From contig NZ_CP042425.1 of assembly GCF_008254045.1 (NCBI RefSeq), positions 5,208,001 through 5,272,000 on the forward strand: a stretch of DNA of 64,000 nt. The letters are read 5' to 3'. The stretch is from Limnoglobus roseus (GTDB taxonomy: Bacteria; Planctomycetota; Planctomycetia; Gemmatales; Gemmataceae). Position 1 is the stretch's first letter; each line of letters starts with the position of its first letter. Positions 37,676-46,408 of the stretch are shown piece by piece. The notes beneath the pieces were generated by a model. That model ran no database searches, was not told where the DNA came from, and worked only from the letters and a program-made list of their open reading frames with translations. Made by a program: the position numbers and the translations under genes.

Positions 37676-38209
37676 GGCCGTGCCGGCGGTCAGGCGTCTC
37701 CCCCAAGGAACACGGGGACGCCGCCCGCGGCCGCGAGACCAGCGAGCAGCACGATCCCGTCCGCCCGTGCGGCCCTCGCGGCCCCGGTTCAGGCCACTTC
37801 GCTCACCCATTGGTCCGCCCCTCGCAAGTCCCCGCCCTCGGTAGACCCATGTGGCCCCGATTCGACCAGCACCGCTTCCCGCTCGCGTAAACAAGCGCTC
37901 CCGCTGCGCATACCGGTCGAGGCCGACCCGACAGGCCCCGGCGGGGTGGTCGGTCGCGATGATTATCCGCCCGGCGGTGGCACCCTCGCCGGGCGATGTC
38001 CGCCCAGCAGGTGGTCGAACTCAGCCCATCACCGCGCGTGTCGCGGACGACGAACTTTGATCGCCGTTGCGATTCCGCCACGGTTCAAGCCGTTCGGCCG
38101 AAAGCATTTGCGATCTCGCCGCCGTCGCCTTGTCGGGCGTGGCACGGGTCGTGCCTTGGGACAGACAACTACAAGCAACTCCCGCGACCGAGCCTTAGAG
38201 GAGAGGATC
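37676..38209. other. Intergenic region upstream of the CBS gene
   Basis: 534 bases without a supported gene. It holds the sigma-54-like promoter at 38140-38155 and presumably enhancer sites for the regulator encoded just upstream; I could not pick out a repeated binding motif. Confidence 0.5.
38140..38155 (+). promoter_or_regulatory. Near-consensus sigma-54 promoter
   Basis: TGGCACGGGTCGTGCC matches the -24 element TGGCACG fully and the -12 element at TGC, with the right spacing between GG and GC. It sits 55 bases before the ATG of the CBS-domain gene, and an NtrC-type activator gene lies immediately upstream. Confidence 0.7.
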
Positions 38210-39160
38210 ATGCCACAGACGCTTCCTGCCCCGATGACCCGACGGACCCGACTCGAAAAGTTCCGGGCCTCCGACCTCATGACCACGAATCCGGTTTCCG
38301 TCCGACACGGGATGTCCGCGCGGGACGCGGCCCTGTTCCTGGACGGGCGGGGAATTGGCGCGGCCCCGGTGGTGGACGAGGCCGGCCGGGCGATCGGAGT
38401 ACTGAGCCGCACGGACGTCCTCTTGGCCGTGATCGCCGGGGTGGACGCCGCCGCGGTCCGGGAGGTGATGACCCCGTCGGTCATCGCCGTCTCCTTGGAC
38501 GCCACCGCCCGCGATGTCGCCGACGCCATGGCCTGCCACATGGTCCGACGGATGTTCGTGACCGACGGCGAGGGCGTCCCGGTCGGAGTCGTCAGCACAA
38601 CGGACCTGTTCCGGGGCTTACGAGCACTCTGGGCCGGATCGGTCCCCCGGACGATGCCTCATGACCTCACCCTAACCGCAGCAAAGGAGAACGTACCCAT
38701 GTTCAAGCCGTCCCGCTACTCGTCCCGTCGCTTCGTCGAAGAGTTGATGACGGAGTGCCCGGTCCACCTTCCGCCGACCATGAGCGTCCGGTCCGCGGTC
38801 AGCCTCCTCGACGCGGCCGGGGTGGACGCGGCCCCGGTGGTGGACTCCGGCGGCCGTTGCGTCGGGGTGTTTACCCCGGGCGACTACCTGCGGTGGTTCG
38901 CCGGCGGGCCCGACGACCCGACGGCCACGGCCGCCGGTCGCGCCCCCGCGAATCGCCCGGACGAAGTTCGCCACCACATGACCCGACGGTTCGCGGAGGC
39001 GGTCCTTGACGCCGACGAGGGAGAAATCAATGACTGGATGCGCGACGCGGACGAGCCGTTCGTCGTGGTCCTCGACCGGCAGCGGCGGCCTCAGGGCATC
39101 ATGGGTGACCTTGACATGCTGGTGAACGACGCGGCCGCGGAGACGCAAGGCGTGTCATGA
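38210..39160 (+). CDS. Four-CBS-domain protein
   Basis: 316 residues, ATG after AGGAGAGG. Two Bateman modules are visible. The first (about 15-140) has ASDLMTTNPVSVRHGMSARD, GIGAAPVVDEAGRAIGVLSR and VREVMTPSVIAVSLDATARD. The second (about 165-310) has VEELMTECPVHLPPTMSVRS and GVDAAPVVDSGGRCVGVFTP. CBS pairs bind adenosine nucleotides and report energy charge. No enzyme domain is attached. Known parallel: multi-CBS proteins are induced during dormancy or hypoxia in other bacteria. It heads the HPF / GreA-like set and has its own sigma-54 promoter. Confidence 0.9.
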   Translation: MPQTLPAPMTRRTRLEKFRASDLMTTNPVSVRHGMSARDAALFLDGRGIGAAPVVDEAGRAIGVLSRTDVLLAVIAGVDAAAVREVMTPSVIAVSLDATARDVADAMACHMVRRMFVTDGEGVPVGVVSTTDLFRGLRALWAGSVPRTMPHDLTLTAAKENVPMFKPSRYSSRRFVEELMTECPVHLPPTMSVRSAVSLLDAAGVDAAPVVDSGGRCVGVFTPGDYLRWFAGGPDDPTATAAGRAPANRPDEVRHHMTRRFAEAVLDADEGEINDWMRDADEPFVVVLDRQRRPQGIMGDLDMLVNDAAAETQGVS

Positions 39161-39343
39161 GGGATACGATGAGCCCCCCCCGCGGCGGTTCCGCGTCCGC
39201 TGGTCCGTTCCCACAGGCAGCCCGGGCTGTCCCACCATCCGGGCTCCCGCCACCCGTCAACCCCGGTCCTGTTCGATTAACCCGAACCCGTAACGCGCCC
39301 CAGGACTCGCTAGTCCCGCCGGGGCAACCGAAGGAGGTCTTCC

Positions 39344-39667
39344 GTGCGTATTCTGATTCACCCCCGCAGCATCACTTCCGACCCGAACTTTCGAGCCCAG
39401 GTCGAGAACGCTCTCAGCACCGCGCTTGAGCCGGTCCGGTCTGACCTTGAGTGGGTCAACCTGTACTTGACCGATGTCAACGGCCGGCGGGGCGGACCGG
39501 ATAAGCGGTGTCGGGTGGTCGCCCACCTGCGGACCGGCCCGGTTGTGGTCAGCCGGACCGGCCCGGACCCGGTGGCGGCCGTGACCGTGGCGGCGGTGCG
39601 GTGCCGCCGGCTCGTCCGCTCCCGTCTCACCCGCCGCAGCAGGCGGCGGCGGGCGGTAGCGGTCTGA
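39344..39667 (+). CDS. HPF/RaiA-like ribosome hibernation protein
   Basis: 107 residues with a GTG start and AAGGAGG upstream. The beta-alpha-beta pattern, with VENALSTALEPVRSDLEWVN, LYLTDVNGRRGGPDKRCRVV and a basic C-terminus (RSRLTRRSRRRRAVAV), matches small HPF-type proteins in which DVNGxxGGxDKRC is the signature. Family role: binding the 30S decoding region and shutting down ribosomes in starved cells. There is no long C-terminal dimerisation domain, so it is the short type. Its neighbours fit a dormancy regulon. Confidence 0.78.
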   Translation: MRILIHPRSITSDPNFRAQVENALSTALEPVRSDLEWVNLYLTDVNGRRGGPDKRCRVVAHLRTGPVVVSRTGPDPVAAVTVAAVRCRRLVRSRLTRRSRRRRAVAV

Positions 39668-39765
39668 CCAAGATATTGGGAGAAGCCCACCGGCCGGCAT
39701 CCGCCGATGGGCCGTTCGCGTCCGGATGCCGTGGCGGGCTGACCGCCCCTCGGAGGGAGTATGAC

Positions 39766-40200
39766 ATGGGAAAGAAGGTCAACGCCGCCGGCCCGTTAAC
39801 GGACCGGGGCATTTTCATCGCCACTGACGACCGGGTGCTGTTGGAGGCGCTCCTCCGCCGGGCCGTCGACCACCCCTTGCAACAGGCGGGGAGCCTCGCC
39901 GCCCTGGCCGAGGAACTCCGGCGGGCCAGGGTGGTGCCGCGAACCGAACTCCCGCCAGACGTGGTGAGCATGGGTTCGACCGTCCGGATCCGGGATCTGG
40001 AGACCGGCGAGGATGAGACGTACACACTCGTCTACCCGGACGAGTCGGACATCGAGGATGAAAAACTGTCGGTCCTATCCCCGGTCGGAACGGCGCTGCT
40101 CGGCTATCGGTCCGGGGACGAGATCGAGTGGCCGGTCCCGGCTGGTGTGCGGCGGTTCCGCGTGGAGGAAGTGATGTTACAACCCGAGCGCATGCGGTGA
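39766..40200 (+). CDS. GreA/GreB C-terminal-domain protein (Rnk-like)
   Basis: 144 residues from the ATG preceded by CGGAGGGAG. The N-terminal 50 residues form a short helical region (DDRVLLEALLRRAVDH), not the long GreA coiled coil. Residues about 60-140 are the FKBP-like GreA/GreB C-terminal domain: MGSTVRIRDLETGEDETYTL, ISVLSPVGTAL-like LSVLSPVGTALLGYRSGDE. This layout matches Rnk, the nucleoside diphosphate kinase regulator that binds RNA polymerase. It lies after the HPF-like gene on the same strand, so a role in stationary-phase transcription is plausible. Confidence 0.8.
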   Translation: MGKKVNAAGPLTDRGIFIATDDRVLLEALLRRAVDHPLQQAGSLAALAEELRRARVVPRTELPPDVVSMGSTVRIRDLETGEDETYTLVYPDESDIEDEKLSVLSPVGTALLGYRSGDEIEWPVPAGVRRFRVEEVMLQPERMR

Positions 40201-40264
40201 TGTGTCTCGCGGTGAGGCTCCTGGTGACGGGAGACTGCAAACCCACGCACAACAACGGCCAGGC

Positions 40265-40293
40265 GATTCGGTCTGGCATGCGAAAACCGAATC
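40265..40293. repeat. Inverted repeat before the helical-repeat gene
   Basis: GATTCGGT (40265-40272) pairs with ACCGAATC (40286-40293) around a 13-base loop. It ends seven bases before the GGAGG ribosome site of the next gene and could be an operator or a translation-control hairpin. Confidence 0.5.
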
Positions 40294-40312
40294 ACTGAAT
40301 GGAGGTCTGCCA

Positions 40313-40894
40313 ATGTTGACCCTGAGTAAGCCACCGCCGGGGGAAGCTCGGATCCCCGTGGTCGTAACCGATCCCAATTGGCCCCCTCGGTCGGCCGAGC
40401 TCCTCGCAAGAGTCGATCGCCTCCTCGGAGCCGGGCAGTCCCAGGAGGCCGTGGACGCAATCGGGGATGCGTATCTGCGGTGTCCGTGGACGGCCAACGC
40501 CCTGGCCGTCTGCCACCTGCGGCTCGGGAACACCGCCCGGGCGGTCCGGCTCCTCCGGTACATCGCCACCGAGCACGCGAGCTTCGAACTCCGAGCCGAC
40601 GTCCCGATGGTGTTTAAAACCAACTTGGCCACGGCGCTCCTCGTCGGCGGGAACGCCGACGAGTTTCTGAACACACTGGACAAGCTCGGGGGGGAGGACC
40701 ACCCGTCCGCACGGCAACTCCGGGCGACGGCGGCCCGGTGGAAGAAGTCCCTCTCCGCCTGGCAAAGGTTTTGGTGGAACATCGGCGGGGTCGCCCCACG
40801 ACGGCCCCGCCTCGACGGCCCGCTCGGCGATTTGCGGGATCGGCCGGTCGGGGGACGCGTTTGTCCACTCCCGCCGCAGGGCGATGGGAAGTGA
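40313..40894 (+). CDS. TPR-like helical protein
   Basis: 193 residues, ATG after GGAGGTCTGCC. Residues 25-145 are helical pairs like tetratricopeptide repeats: AELLARVDRLLGAGQSQEAV, ANALAVCHLRLGNTARAVRL, KTNLATALLVGGNADEFLNT. The C-terminal 45 residues are Arg/Pro/Trp-rich (SAWQRFWWNIGGVAPRRPRL). No signal peptide. It is the fourth member of the CBS/HPF/GreA-like set. A protein-binding role is likely; the partner is unknown. Confidence 0.7.
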   Translation: MLTLSKPPPGEARIPVVVTDPNWPPRSAELLARVDRLLGAGQSQEAVDAIGDAYLRCPWTANALAVCHLRLGNTARAVRLLRYIATEHASFELRADVPMVFKTNLATALLVGGNADEFLNTLDKLGGEDHPSARQLRATAARWKKSLSAWQRFWWNIGGVAPRRPRLDGPLGDLRDRPVGGRVCPLPPQGDGK

Positions 40895-40914
40895 ACCGAG
40901 CCAGGGTGGGAGCG

Positions 40915-41322
40915 ATGACCGACGTCGGTCGCAGGTTCCGGCCCACTGCCGAGGAAGAAATGCGGACGCGAAGCCCATACCGCGGAATACGATTCTCCGC
41001 CCTGTTTGGCGGGGTCGTCGCCGTGGCAGCCCTCGCCTTGGTCGCCTTCTCCTCTCCCGTGAGCACTCGTGTCACCGCCGAGCTTCGGGAGCCGTCGTCC
41101 GTTTCCGGCAGTTCGCCGATCGCCCCGGAACTGGCCCTCCACCGGGCCCACGCCGGTACCAGCGGAACTGCGGTGCGGCTCGCCCCTCGGGCGGTTGTTG
41201 CATGCGGGAGCCCGTGCAACCGCCGCCCGCCCCGCAGTGCGACGGGCGGGCGAGTGATTCCTTCGGCTTCGCCTCGCCCACGGCCGGTCCACCTTTCCGC
41301 GTCCTCTTCTGCACCTGGCTGA
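40915..41322 (+). CDS. Hypothetical single-pass membrane protein
   Basis: 135 residues; GGGTGGGAG lies before the ATG. One hydrophobic segment (FSALFGGVVAVAALALVAFS, about residues 25-45) follows a charged N-terminus. The rest is Ser/Pro/Arg-rich and low in recognisable structure, so the real product may end earlier or the frame may be degraded. It lies 20 bases after the helical-repeat gene and could be co-transcribed. Confidence 0.4.
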   Translation: MTDVGRRFRPTAEEEMRTRSPYRGIRFSALFGGVVAVAALALVAFSSPVSTRVTAELREPSSVSGSSPIAPELALHRAHAGTSGTAVRLAPRAVVACGSPCNRRPPRSATGGRVIPSASPRPRPVHLSASSSAPG

Positions 41323-41323
41323 A

Positions 41324-41509
41324 CTAGCTTTGCGTTGCTGATTTTGTCGCGGCAAATGCAAGCGCGCCGCCCGCCAAGAACGCCAGCCCGTTGCCGATAA
41401 ACCACTGAGCGTAACTCGCGTCCGATCCCGGAATGACTGTAGCCGCGAAACACGCAAGCCACATGAACGAGAACAACACGCCAGCAGAGGTGAACCTACG
41501 GCGTGTCAT
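41324..41509 (-). CDS. Small two-helix membrane protein
   Basis: 61 residues. After MTRRRFTSAG come two hydrophobic helices (VLFSFMWLACFAATVIPG and FIGNGLAFLAGGALAFAATK) joined by a short polar turn. GAGGG lies about ten bases before the ATG. A longer upstream frame in the same phase is Arg-rich and not protein-like. GC is lower than its neighbours. The function is unknown. Confidence 0.5.
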   Translation of the reverse strand: MTRRRFTSAGVLFSFMWLACFAATVIPGSDASYAQWFIGNGLAFLAGGALAFAATKSATQS

Positions 41510-41532
41510 TTTTGTTGCCCTCGGATGTGATC

Positions 41533-42310
41533 TTACACGGTAATCGTATCCAGCAATTCCGCCACGCCCCACGTCCATTCCGCCAATCCCGACGCGACGG
41601 CGGGCGTGGCCTTGAACGTGCTGTGGACGCGGCAGAAGTTGTAGTAGGCGAAGTACAGGCCCATCGCGGCTTGATGGTTCTCCCACTTCTTGCTGTGAGC
41701 GTTCGTCAGGCGGGTCATCCTGCGAACCGCCATGCGGATCGACAGGTTCGACCGCTCGGCGTGGCTCATACAAACGGCGTCATCGTTGGGGTTGCCTATT
41801 GTCACCACCTTGTGCGTCTGCACGACTTCACCGGGCGAGTAACGCGAAGCCGGACCAACGTCAGCCGTCGTGCCGTAGGTCTTCACCAGTTGGGCGAAGT
41901 CGATCCCGTGGCCGAACACGGCGGGGACGGCGTTCTGGTACGACCGGAAGCCGGCCGTCGGTCGCGTCCCGGAGGTCAGCCGAGAACATCACCGTCGCGT
42001 CCGTGGTCCGCTTGTCCAGGTGCCACGCGAGGATAAGTTTCGTGTCCCGCTCGATGGCGACGAAACACCACGCATCGCCGACTTCCTCACCGTACCCGTT
42101 CCGTTGCTTCGTGCGTTCCTTGCACCCGACGAAGCCCCAAATCTCATCCGCTTGCACGTCGTTGACCGGGACGTGACGGACCGTGCGGGTGAGGAACGCT
42201 TCGCACTTCCGGCCGACCTCCACCATGGTGTCGATGATCGTATCACGGTGAACGCTAGCGAGCGCTGGCGGCCCCGCGACATCGCTCTTTTGCGATTGGC
42301 TAGACGTAGC
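41533..42310 (-). pseudogene. Frameshifted, 5'-truncated IS1-like transposase
   Basis: The first frame has SVHRDTIIDTMVEVGRKCEA and VQADEIWGFVGCKERTKQRN with the first catalytic Asp, then WCFVAIERDTKLILAWHL. After a shift near 41950 the second frame carries FRSYQNAVPAVFGHGID, SHAERSNLSIRMAVRRMTRL and YNFCRVHSTFKATPAVASGL. The helix-turn-helix N-terminus is missing. The order and motifs match IS1-family DDE transposases. Two lesions make it inactive. Confidence 0.8.
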
Positions 42311-42438
42311 AACTGGAAAGCACCGCACCCTCCGATTCGTCGATGAAGACCAGCTTACAGCGGTTGTAGCCGCTTATCGCCGATGCCTTTCCACTTACTT
42401 GCACTACCCGAATTCGGCCGAAGTCGTCGCAGGGATCG

Positions 42439-42756
42439 TTGGGCGAGACCGAGTTGTGGGAGATGTTTGCGAGTACGATGACAGGAATGCTACGGCACAT
42501 TGAATGTGCCTGGCGAGGGTCTGCTGTTTCAGTGCATCACGGCGATTGGCGACAGCAAATCGATCTCCTCGCCGAACGTCCTCTGGCAGGACCGTGGCTG
42601 GTGACGATGGACCCCATGACATTCGAACCGGGAGTTGCCGTAGCGAAGTCTCCGAACTTCTTTGAAGGCGACTTCGCGTCGATCGAGGCGCTGGTGCGGG
42701 TGTCACTCGCCTTCACAATCCACCTCACGAGTTCACGTGGAGAAGGATATCGGTAA
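42439..42756 (+). CDS. Doubtful hypothetical protein
   Basis: 105 residues without a known domain. GC is visibly lower than surrounding genes. The frame is open and somewhat protein-like (SPNFFEGDFASIEALVRVSL) but no ribosome site is obvious and it lies among transposase remains. It may be a leftover of a host or element gene cut by the IS630 insertion. Confidence 0.25.
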   Translation: MGETELWEMFASTMTGMLRHIECAWRGSAVSVHHGDWRQQIDLLAERPLAGPWLVTMDPMTFEPGVAVAKSPNFFEGDFASIEALVRVSLAFTIHLTSSRGEGYR

Positions 42757-42781
42757 ACATCTTCCGCCATTCCGCCTGATA

Positions 42782-43972
42782 CACGAGTTCGGTGACGCTG
42801 TCGCGTTCGTAGAACGGGAAGAACACCTGACACGAATGCCGACAGGATGTCTCGATGATCCGTGTTCAACTGCCCGCCTGTGACCGCGACGTGCTCGACG
42901 CCGAGTTCCGACGCACCGATGATCGCAAGCTTCGGGACCGCCTCCAGATCGTCCTCACGGCCGACCGCGGCCGCCGGCCGGCCGACATCGTCGCCGACCT
43001 TGGGATCAGTACCCGCACCGTGCCCCGGTGGCTCAACGCCGACCACGAGCACGGGCTCGACGGCCTCCGCCCCCGGAAGGCCCGTGGGGCGGCTCCGAAA
43101 GTCCCGGCCAGCCTGGCCGCCGAGGTCAAGCGGTGGGTGATCGACGGGCCGGCCGCGTGCGGCCTCGACCGGGCCAACTGGACGTACGCGGAGTTGGCCG
43201 ATCACCTGTTCAAGACGCACGGCGTCGCCGCCAGCCGGTCGGCCGTCCTGCGGTTCTGCAAGAAGTTGGGCGTCCGCGTGTACCGCCCGACCTACCGCTT
43301 CCTGCGGGCCGATCCCGCGAAGCAGGCGACGGCGAGGGGCGAGTTGGCCGCCCTCAAAAAGGGGCCGCCGCCGGCGACCTCGTCCTCTTGAGCCAGGACG
43401 AGGCCCGGTTCCCGATGGTCCCGACGCTCACCGCCACGCTCGGCGTGAAGGGCCACCGGCCGGTCGTCGGCACGCGGGACTGCAAGCACCTGCTGTACGT
43501 GTTCGCGGTCGTGAACGTCATCACCGCCGCCCTGCACGCGAACACCCTGGACAGCCCGAAGGACGCCAAGGCGAAGACGGGCCGGAGCAAGACCCGGCGG
43601 CTGCAAGACGCCTTCGCCGCCCGCCTGTGCCGGTCGCCCGGGCGTACCCGGCCGACCGGCACAGGCGGGTGGTCCTCGTCATCGACAACGCCCCGTGGCA
43701 CCGCGGGCAGGCAATCGACGCGGCGTTGGCGGACCACCCGCACCTGGCGTTCTACCGGCTGCCAAGTTACAGCCCGAGCCTCAACCCGGTCGAGCAGTTC
43801 TGGAAGAAGCTCCGGCGGCGGGCGACCCACAACCGGCTATTCGACACCCCGGCCGACCTGAAGCGGCGATCCGCAACAGCCTGTGCTACTTCCAGACAGT
43901 GCGGGAACGCATCCGATCGTTGGTCGCCGACTGCTATCCGGCTCGAAATGCGACAGACTCACCGAACTTGTG
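42782..43972 (+). mobile_element. Decayed IS630-family element
   Basis: About 1,190 bases bounded by imperfect 23-base inverted repeats (42782-42804 and 43950-43972; three mismatches; core AGTTCGGTGA). A TA is present at the left end. The transposase inside carries several frameshifts. Confidence 0.75.
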
Positions 43973-43973
43973 A
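42855..43973 (+). pseudogene. IS630 transposase in four frame segments
   Basis: The first segment (178 codons) is the helix-turn-helix part: RPADIVADLGISTRTVPRWL. It stops just after CTCAAAAAGGGG, where a -1 shift continues into VLLSQDEARFPMVPTLTATL with the first catalytic Asp. A second shift near 43625 leads to VVLVIDNAPWHRGQAI (second Asp) and PSYSPSLNPVEQFWKKLRRR (Glu). A third near 43870, explained by one missing G in AAGCGGCG, leads to IRNSLCYFQTVRERI. The first shift could be programmed; the other two look like damage. Confidence 0.82.
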
Positions 43974-44162
43974 ATGAGGGCTACACCGCGAAGCCGAGAA
44001 TCACCGACGTCAGCCACATCGACGAGTCCACGTTCCTGATGGTCCAGTTCCCACCCGATGTCCGCAAATTCGTCCAGTAAGCGTACATGGCCGTGCTGAT
44101 GGCCACCCTGGGCTTCGTTGACGAGGTCACCCTGGATGGCAGCGTGGGCGATCACTTACAGG

Positions 44163-45061
44163 CAGTGACACTACCTCGGAATCTACAGTGTGTCGTGGGT
44201 CAGGTTGCGGTAGCCGACGACGCTGGCGGCCAGGGACGCGAAGGCATCCGCATGACGGCCAGCCGGTCGTACCGGACCCGCATCCGCCGCAGCCCCTTCA
44301 CCCAACGGATCGTTCGCTCGACCACCCACCGGACCTCGCCGAGGCCGCTCCCGTGCGGCGCCTTCCGCCGGCCGATCCGCGGCTCGATGCCCAGCCACCG
44401 CAGAATCCACCGGGCGGCGTCGCGGTCGAACCCGCGGTCGGTGTACGCCTCGTCCGGCCGCTCCTTCGGCCGGCCGGGCTTGCCGCCGACCCGCGGGACG
44501 TCGAGGACCCGCGGGATGATCTGGGTGTGGTCACTCTCGTTCGCCCCCGGCCGTGCGGATGGACAGCGGCACGCCCGACCGATCGACCATGAGCGTGTGC
44601 TTCGTCCCGGGTTTCCCGCGGCCCACGGGGCTCGGCCCGGTCGCCTCGCCGCCGCCGAACGCCCGCACGTAGACGCGGTCGATGACGACCCGGTCGGTGT
44701 CGCGCTTGCCGGCCGGGCGGAGCAGCCGGAGTAGATCGGCGTACCACTGGTCCCAGATGCCGGCCTCCTCCCGCGCCCGCAGCCGGCGGTGCGCGGTGCG
44801 GCCGGAGCACCCGAGTTCGGCCGGCACGTCGGCCCACCGGACGCCGCTCGCCAGGACGTACCCGATGACCCGCAGGGCCGCCCGGTGGCCGACCCACGGC
44901 CGCCCGCCGCGGGGGCCGTTCGGCCGCTCGGGTGGCAGGTGGTGAGCGACGACCGCATAGAACTCGTCGGGCACGCGTGCATCCGCCACGGCCGGAACCT
45001 CCACGATGGGAACGGCCCCAGGGCCGTGGCGCAAAGGCCAGGCCGACAGGTTGTGCCACTG
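44163..45061 (-). mobile_element. Decayed IS5-family element at the integrase 3' end
   Basis: About 900 bases with 14-base imperfect inverted repeats (CAGTGACACTACCT on the left; CAGTGGCACAACCT read inward from the right). It ends directly beside the last codon of the truncated integrase gene. No clear target duplication is seen. Confidence 0.7.
44183..45034 (-). pseudogene. IS5-family transposase with two frameshifts
   Basis: The first segment has VPDEFYAVVAHHLPPERPNG, GYVLASGVRWADVPAELGC and VVIDRVYVRAFGG (first Asp). An extra G in GCCGGGGGCGAA near 44545 breaks the frame; the next segment has EAYTDRGFDRDAARWILRWL (second Asp) and VRWVVERTIRWVKGLRRMRV (Glu). A second lesion near 44250 separates the end DAFASLAASVVGYRNLTHDT. 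Both are single-base events, and the element is inactive unless read through by slippage. Confidence 0.8.
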
Positions 45062-45883
45062 TCAGTTACGGTTGCGGAACACCAGCTCCTCTTCGCCGTA
45101 CTTCTCGGCTCTCGCCCGCAGCATCTGCTCGACCTCGCTGTTCATCGGGATGATTCGCTGCTTGGCGGTCTTGGCCGTCTTGTGCTTGTGGATGACCCAG
45201 AGGCGGTTCTCCCTGTCGACCATCGGCCACTCCAGCGTGTAGACGTCCTGCGGCCTCGTCGGCGTGTTCCGCATGGCCACGAGCACGTCCCTGAAGGCCG
45301 GGTTGTTGCACGCCCGGAGGAGGGTTTGGAACTCCTCGTCGGTGGCCACCCGCCGGCGGCCCTCGGTGTGGAGGAGCTTGACCTTCTCGAACGGGTTGCG
45401 GCCGGCCGGCAGGCGGTCGGTGTCGATGGCCCAGTTGAACGCCCGACGGAGGGCGATGAGGGCATGGTTGACGGTCTTCGGCCGGTACGGCTTCGGGGGC
45501 TGTTTGCCCTGAACGTAGGTGGCCGTCGTCAGGCGGAGCTTGAAGTCGTTGGCCTCCGCCCAGGTCACGTCGCGGGCGGGCTTGTGGCCGTACGTTTTGG
45601 CGAACTCGGTACACCACCGCTGGTAGTCGCGGAAGGTGTCGTCCTTGTTCGTTTTCAAGTCCGCCAAGAACAGGCTGAACATCTCGGCGACGGTCAGATT
45701 GGACGGCGACTGCCCGGCCCGACGGCGGTCCCCTCGTTCCTGCTCAAGTTCGCCCAGTTTGATTTTCAGAATCCGTCGGGCCTCGGTCATGCCGTCTTCG
45801 ACCCGGCTCAGCTTGAGGTACGTTCCGTGGGGCCGGCTGACGTACCACCCCCGCTCGGTGTATGGCTTCGCAAAGCGTGGCAT
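45062..45883 (-). pseudogene. Tyrosine recombinase (phage-type integrase) lacking its C-terminus
   Basis: 273 residues from an ATG with GAGAGG upstream. The N-terminal arm (MPRFAKPYTERGWYVSRP), SAM-like core-binding domain (AEMFSLFLADLKTNKDDTFR) and start of the catalytic domain are present, with the first catalytic Arg in NTPTRPQDVYTLEWPM and Lys in HKTAKTAKQRIIPMN. The HxxR block and the nucleophile Tyr, about 70-80 residues, are absent. The frame stops exactly where the IS5-type element begins. It lies about 180 bases from a tRNA-Pro fragment, as expected for an integrase next to its attachment site. Confidence 0.85.
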
Positions 45884-46026
45884 CGTGGTCCTCTCGTAGG
45901 TGAGGATGGTACCCCGTCGAGAGGTGCGTGCGGCAAGTTGTCGGACGGAAGAATCGGCTCGAACCGGCCTGGAAAGCCCGCGTCGAAAGCCCGCAGCCCC
46001 GGTGGTGGGGCCCACGGTCGACCAAT

Positions 46027-46064
46027 AAAAAAACCGCAAGTGTGGTCCATACCATCACTTGCGG
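46027..46064 (-). terminator. Rho-independent terminator after the tRNA-Pro fragment
   Basis: On the minus strand CCGCAAGTG pairs with CACTTGCGG, followed by a run of seven T. It lies three bases downstream of the tRNA 3' end. Confidence 0.85.
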
Positions 46065-46066
46065 AG

Positions 46067-46112
46067 TCGGGCTGACAGGATTCGAACCTGCGACCTCTTG
46101 GTCCCGAACCAA
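46067..46112 (-). tRNA. 3' fragment of tRNA-Pro (CGG), attachment-site remnant
   Basis: On the minus strand the anticodon arm TTGG-TTCGGGA-CCAA, variable loop, T-arm (GCAGGTTCGAATCCTGT) and acceptor end CAGCCCG-A are present. The D-arm and 5' acceptor strand (expected CGGGCTG) are not found upstream. This is the part of a tRNA gene usually duplicated by a tyrosine integrase, and one is encoded nearby. It is not a working tRNA gene. Confidence 0.85.
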
Positions 46113-46357
46113 CGCATCTACCGTCGAAAGCGCTTCAAATCAAGCGATTCTGTGCTTATCGGAGTTTGTGGGCACCACTGGTTGCACCACCCAAGATCAA
46201 CTCGCCTGGTTGCGCCACCACTGGCCCATCTTCGACCCTGAGATCCGCGACCTCGTCATGGACATGCTGCTCCAGGTGCTCGCCGAACAGCAGATCGCCG
46301 AGCGCAACGCTGCCGAGCAGTCACGGCCGACCCAACGCCGTAAGGCGGCCTGACGCC

Positions 46358-46408
46358 CATTCTCGCCAAGTTCAAAAGAATTTGGCGGACGCCATTCTCG
46401 CCAAGTTC
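46358..46408. repeat. Short direct repeat
   Basis: CATTCTCGCCAAGTTC occurs at 46358-46373 and 46393-46408. A frame ending just before it (about 46183-46353; LRHHWPIFDPEIRDLVMDML) looks like the C-terminal end of a lost gene next to the attachment site. Confidence 0.6.

Noticed and set aside
44531-44560. Programmed frameshift in the IS5-type transposase at 44.5 kb
   Set aside because: Restoring the frame needs one base to be skipped in a G run (+1), and a second shift is needed near the end, so simple damage explains it better.
45928-46353. A 141-codon frame through the tRNA-Pro fragment
   Set aside because: It translates tRNA sequence (the familiar GFEPATSWSRTNA artefact). Only the last 55 codons might be a gene remnant.
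46358-46408. CRISPR-like repeat
   Set aside because: Only two 16-base copies with a 19-base gap; no array and no cas genes anywhere in the window.
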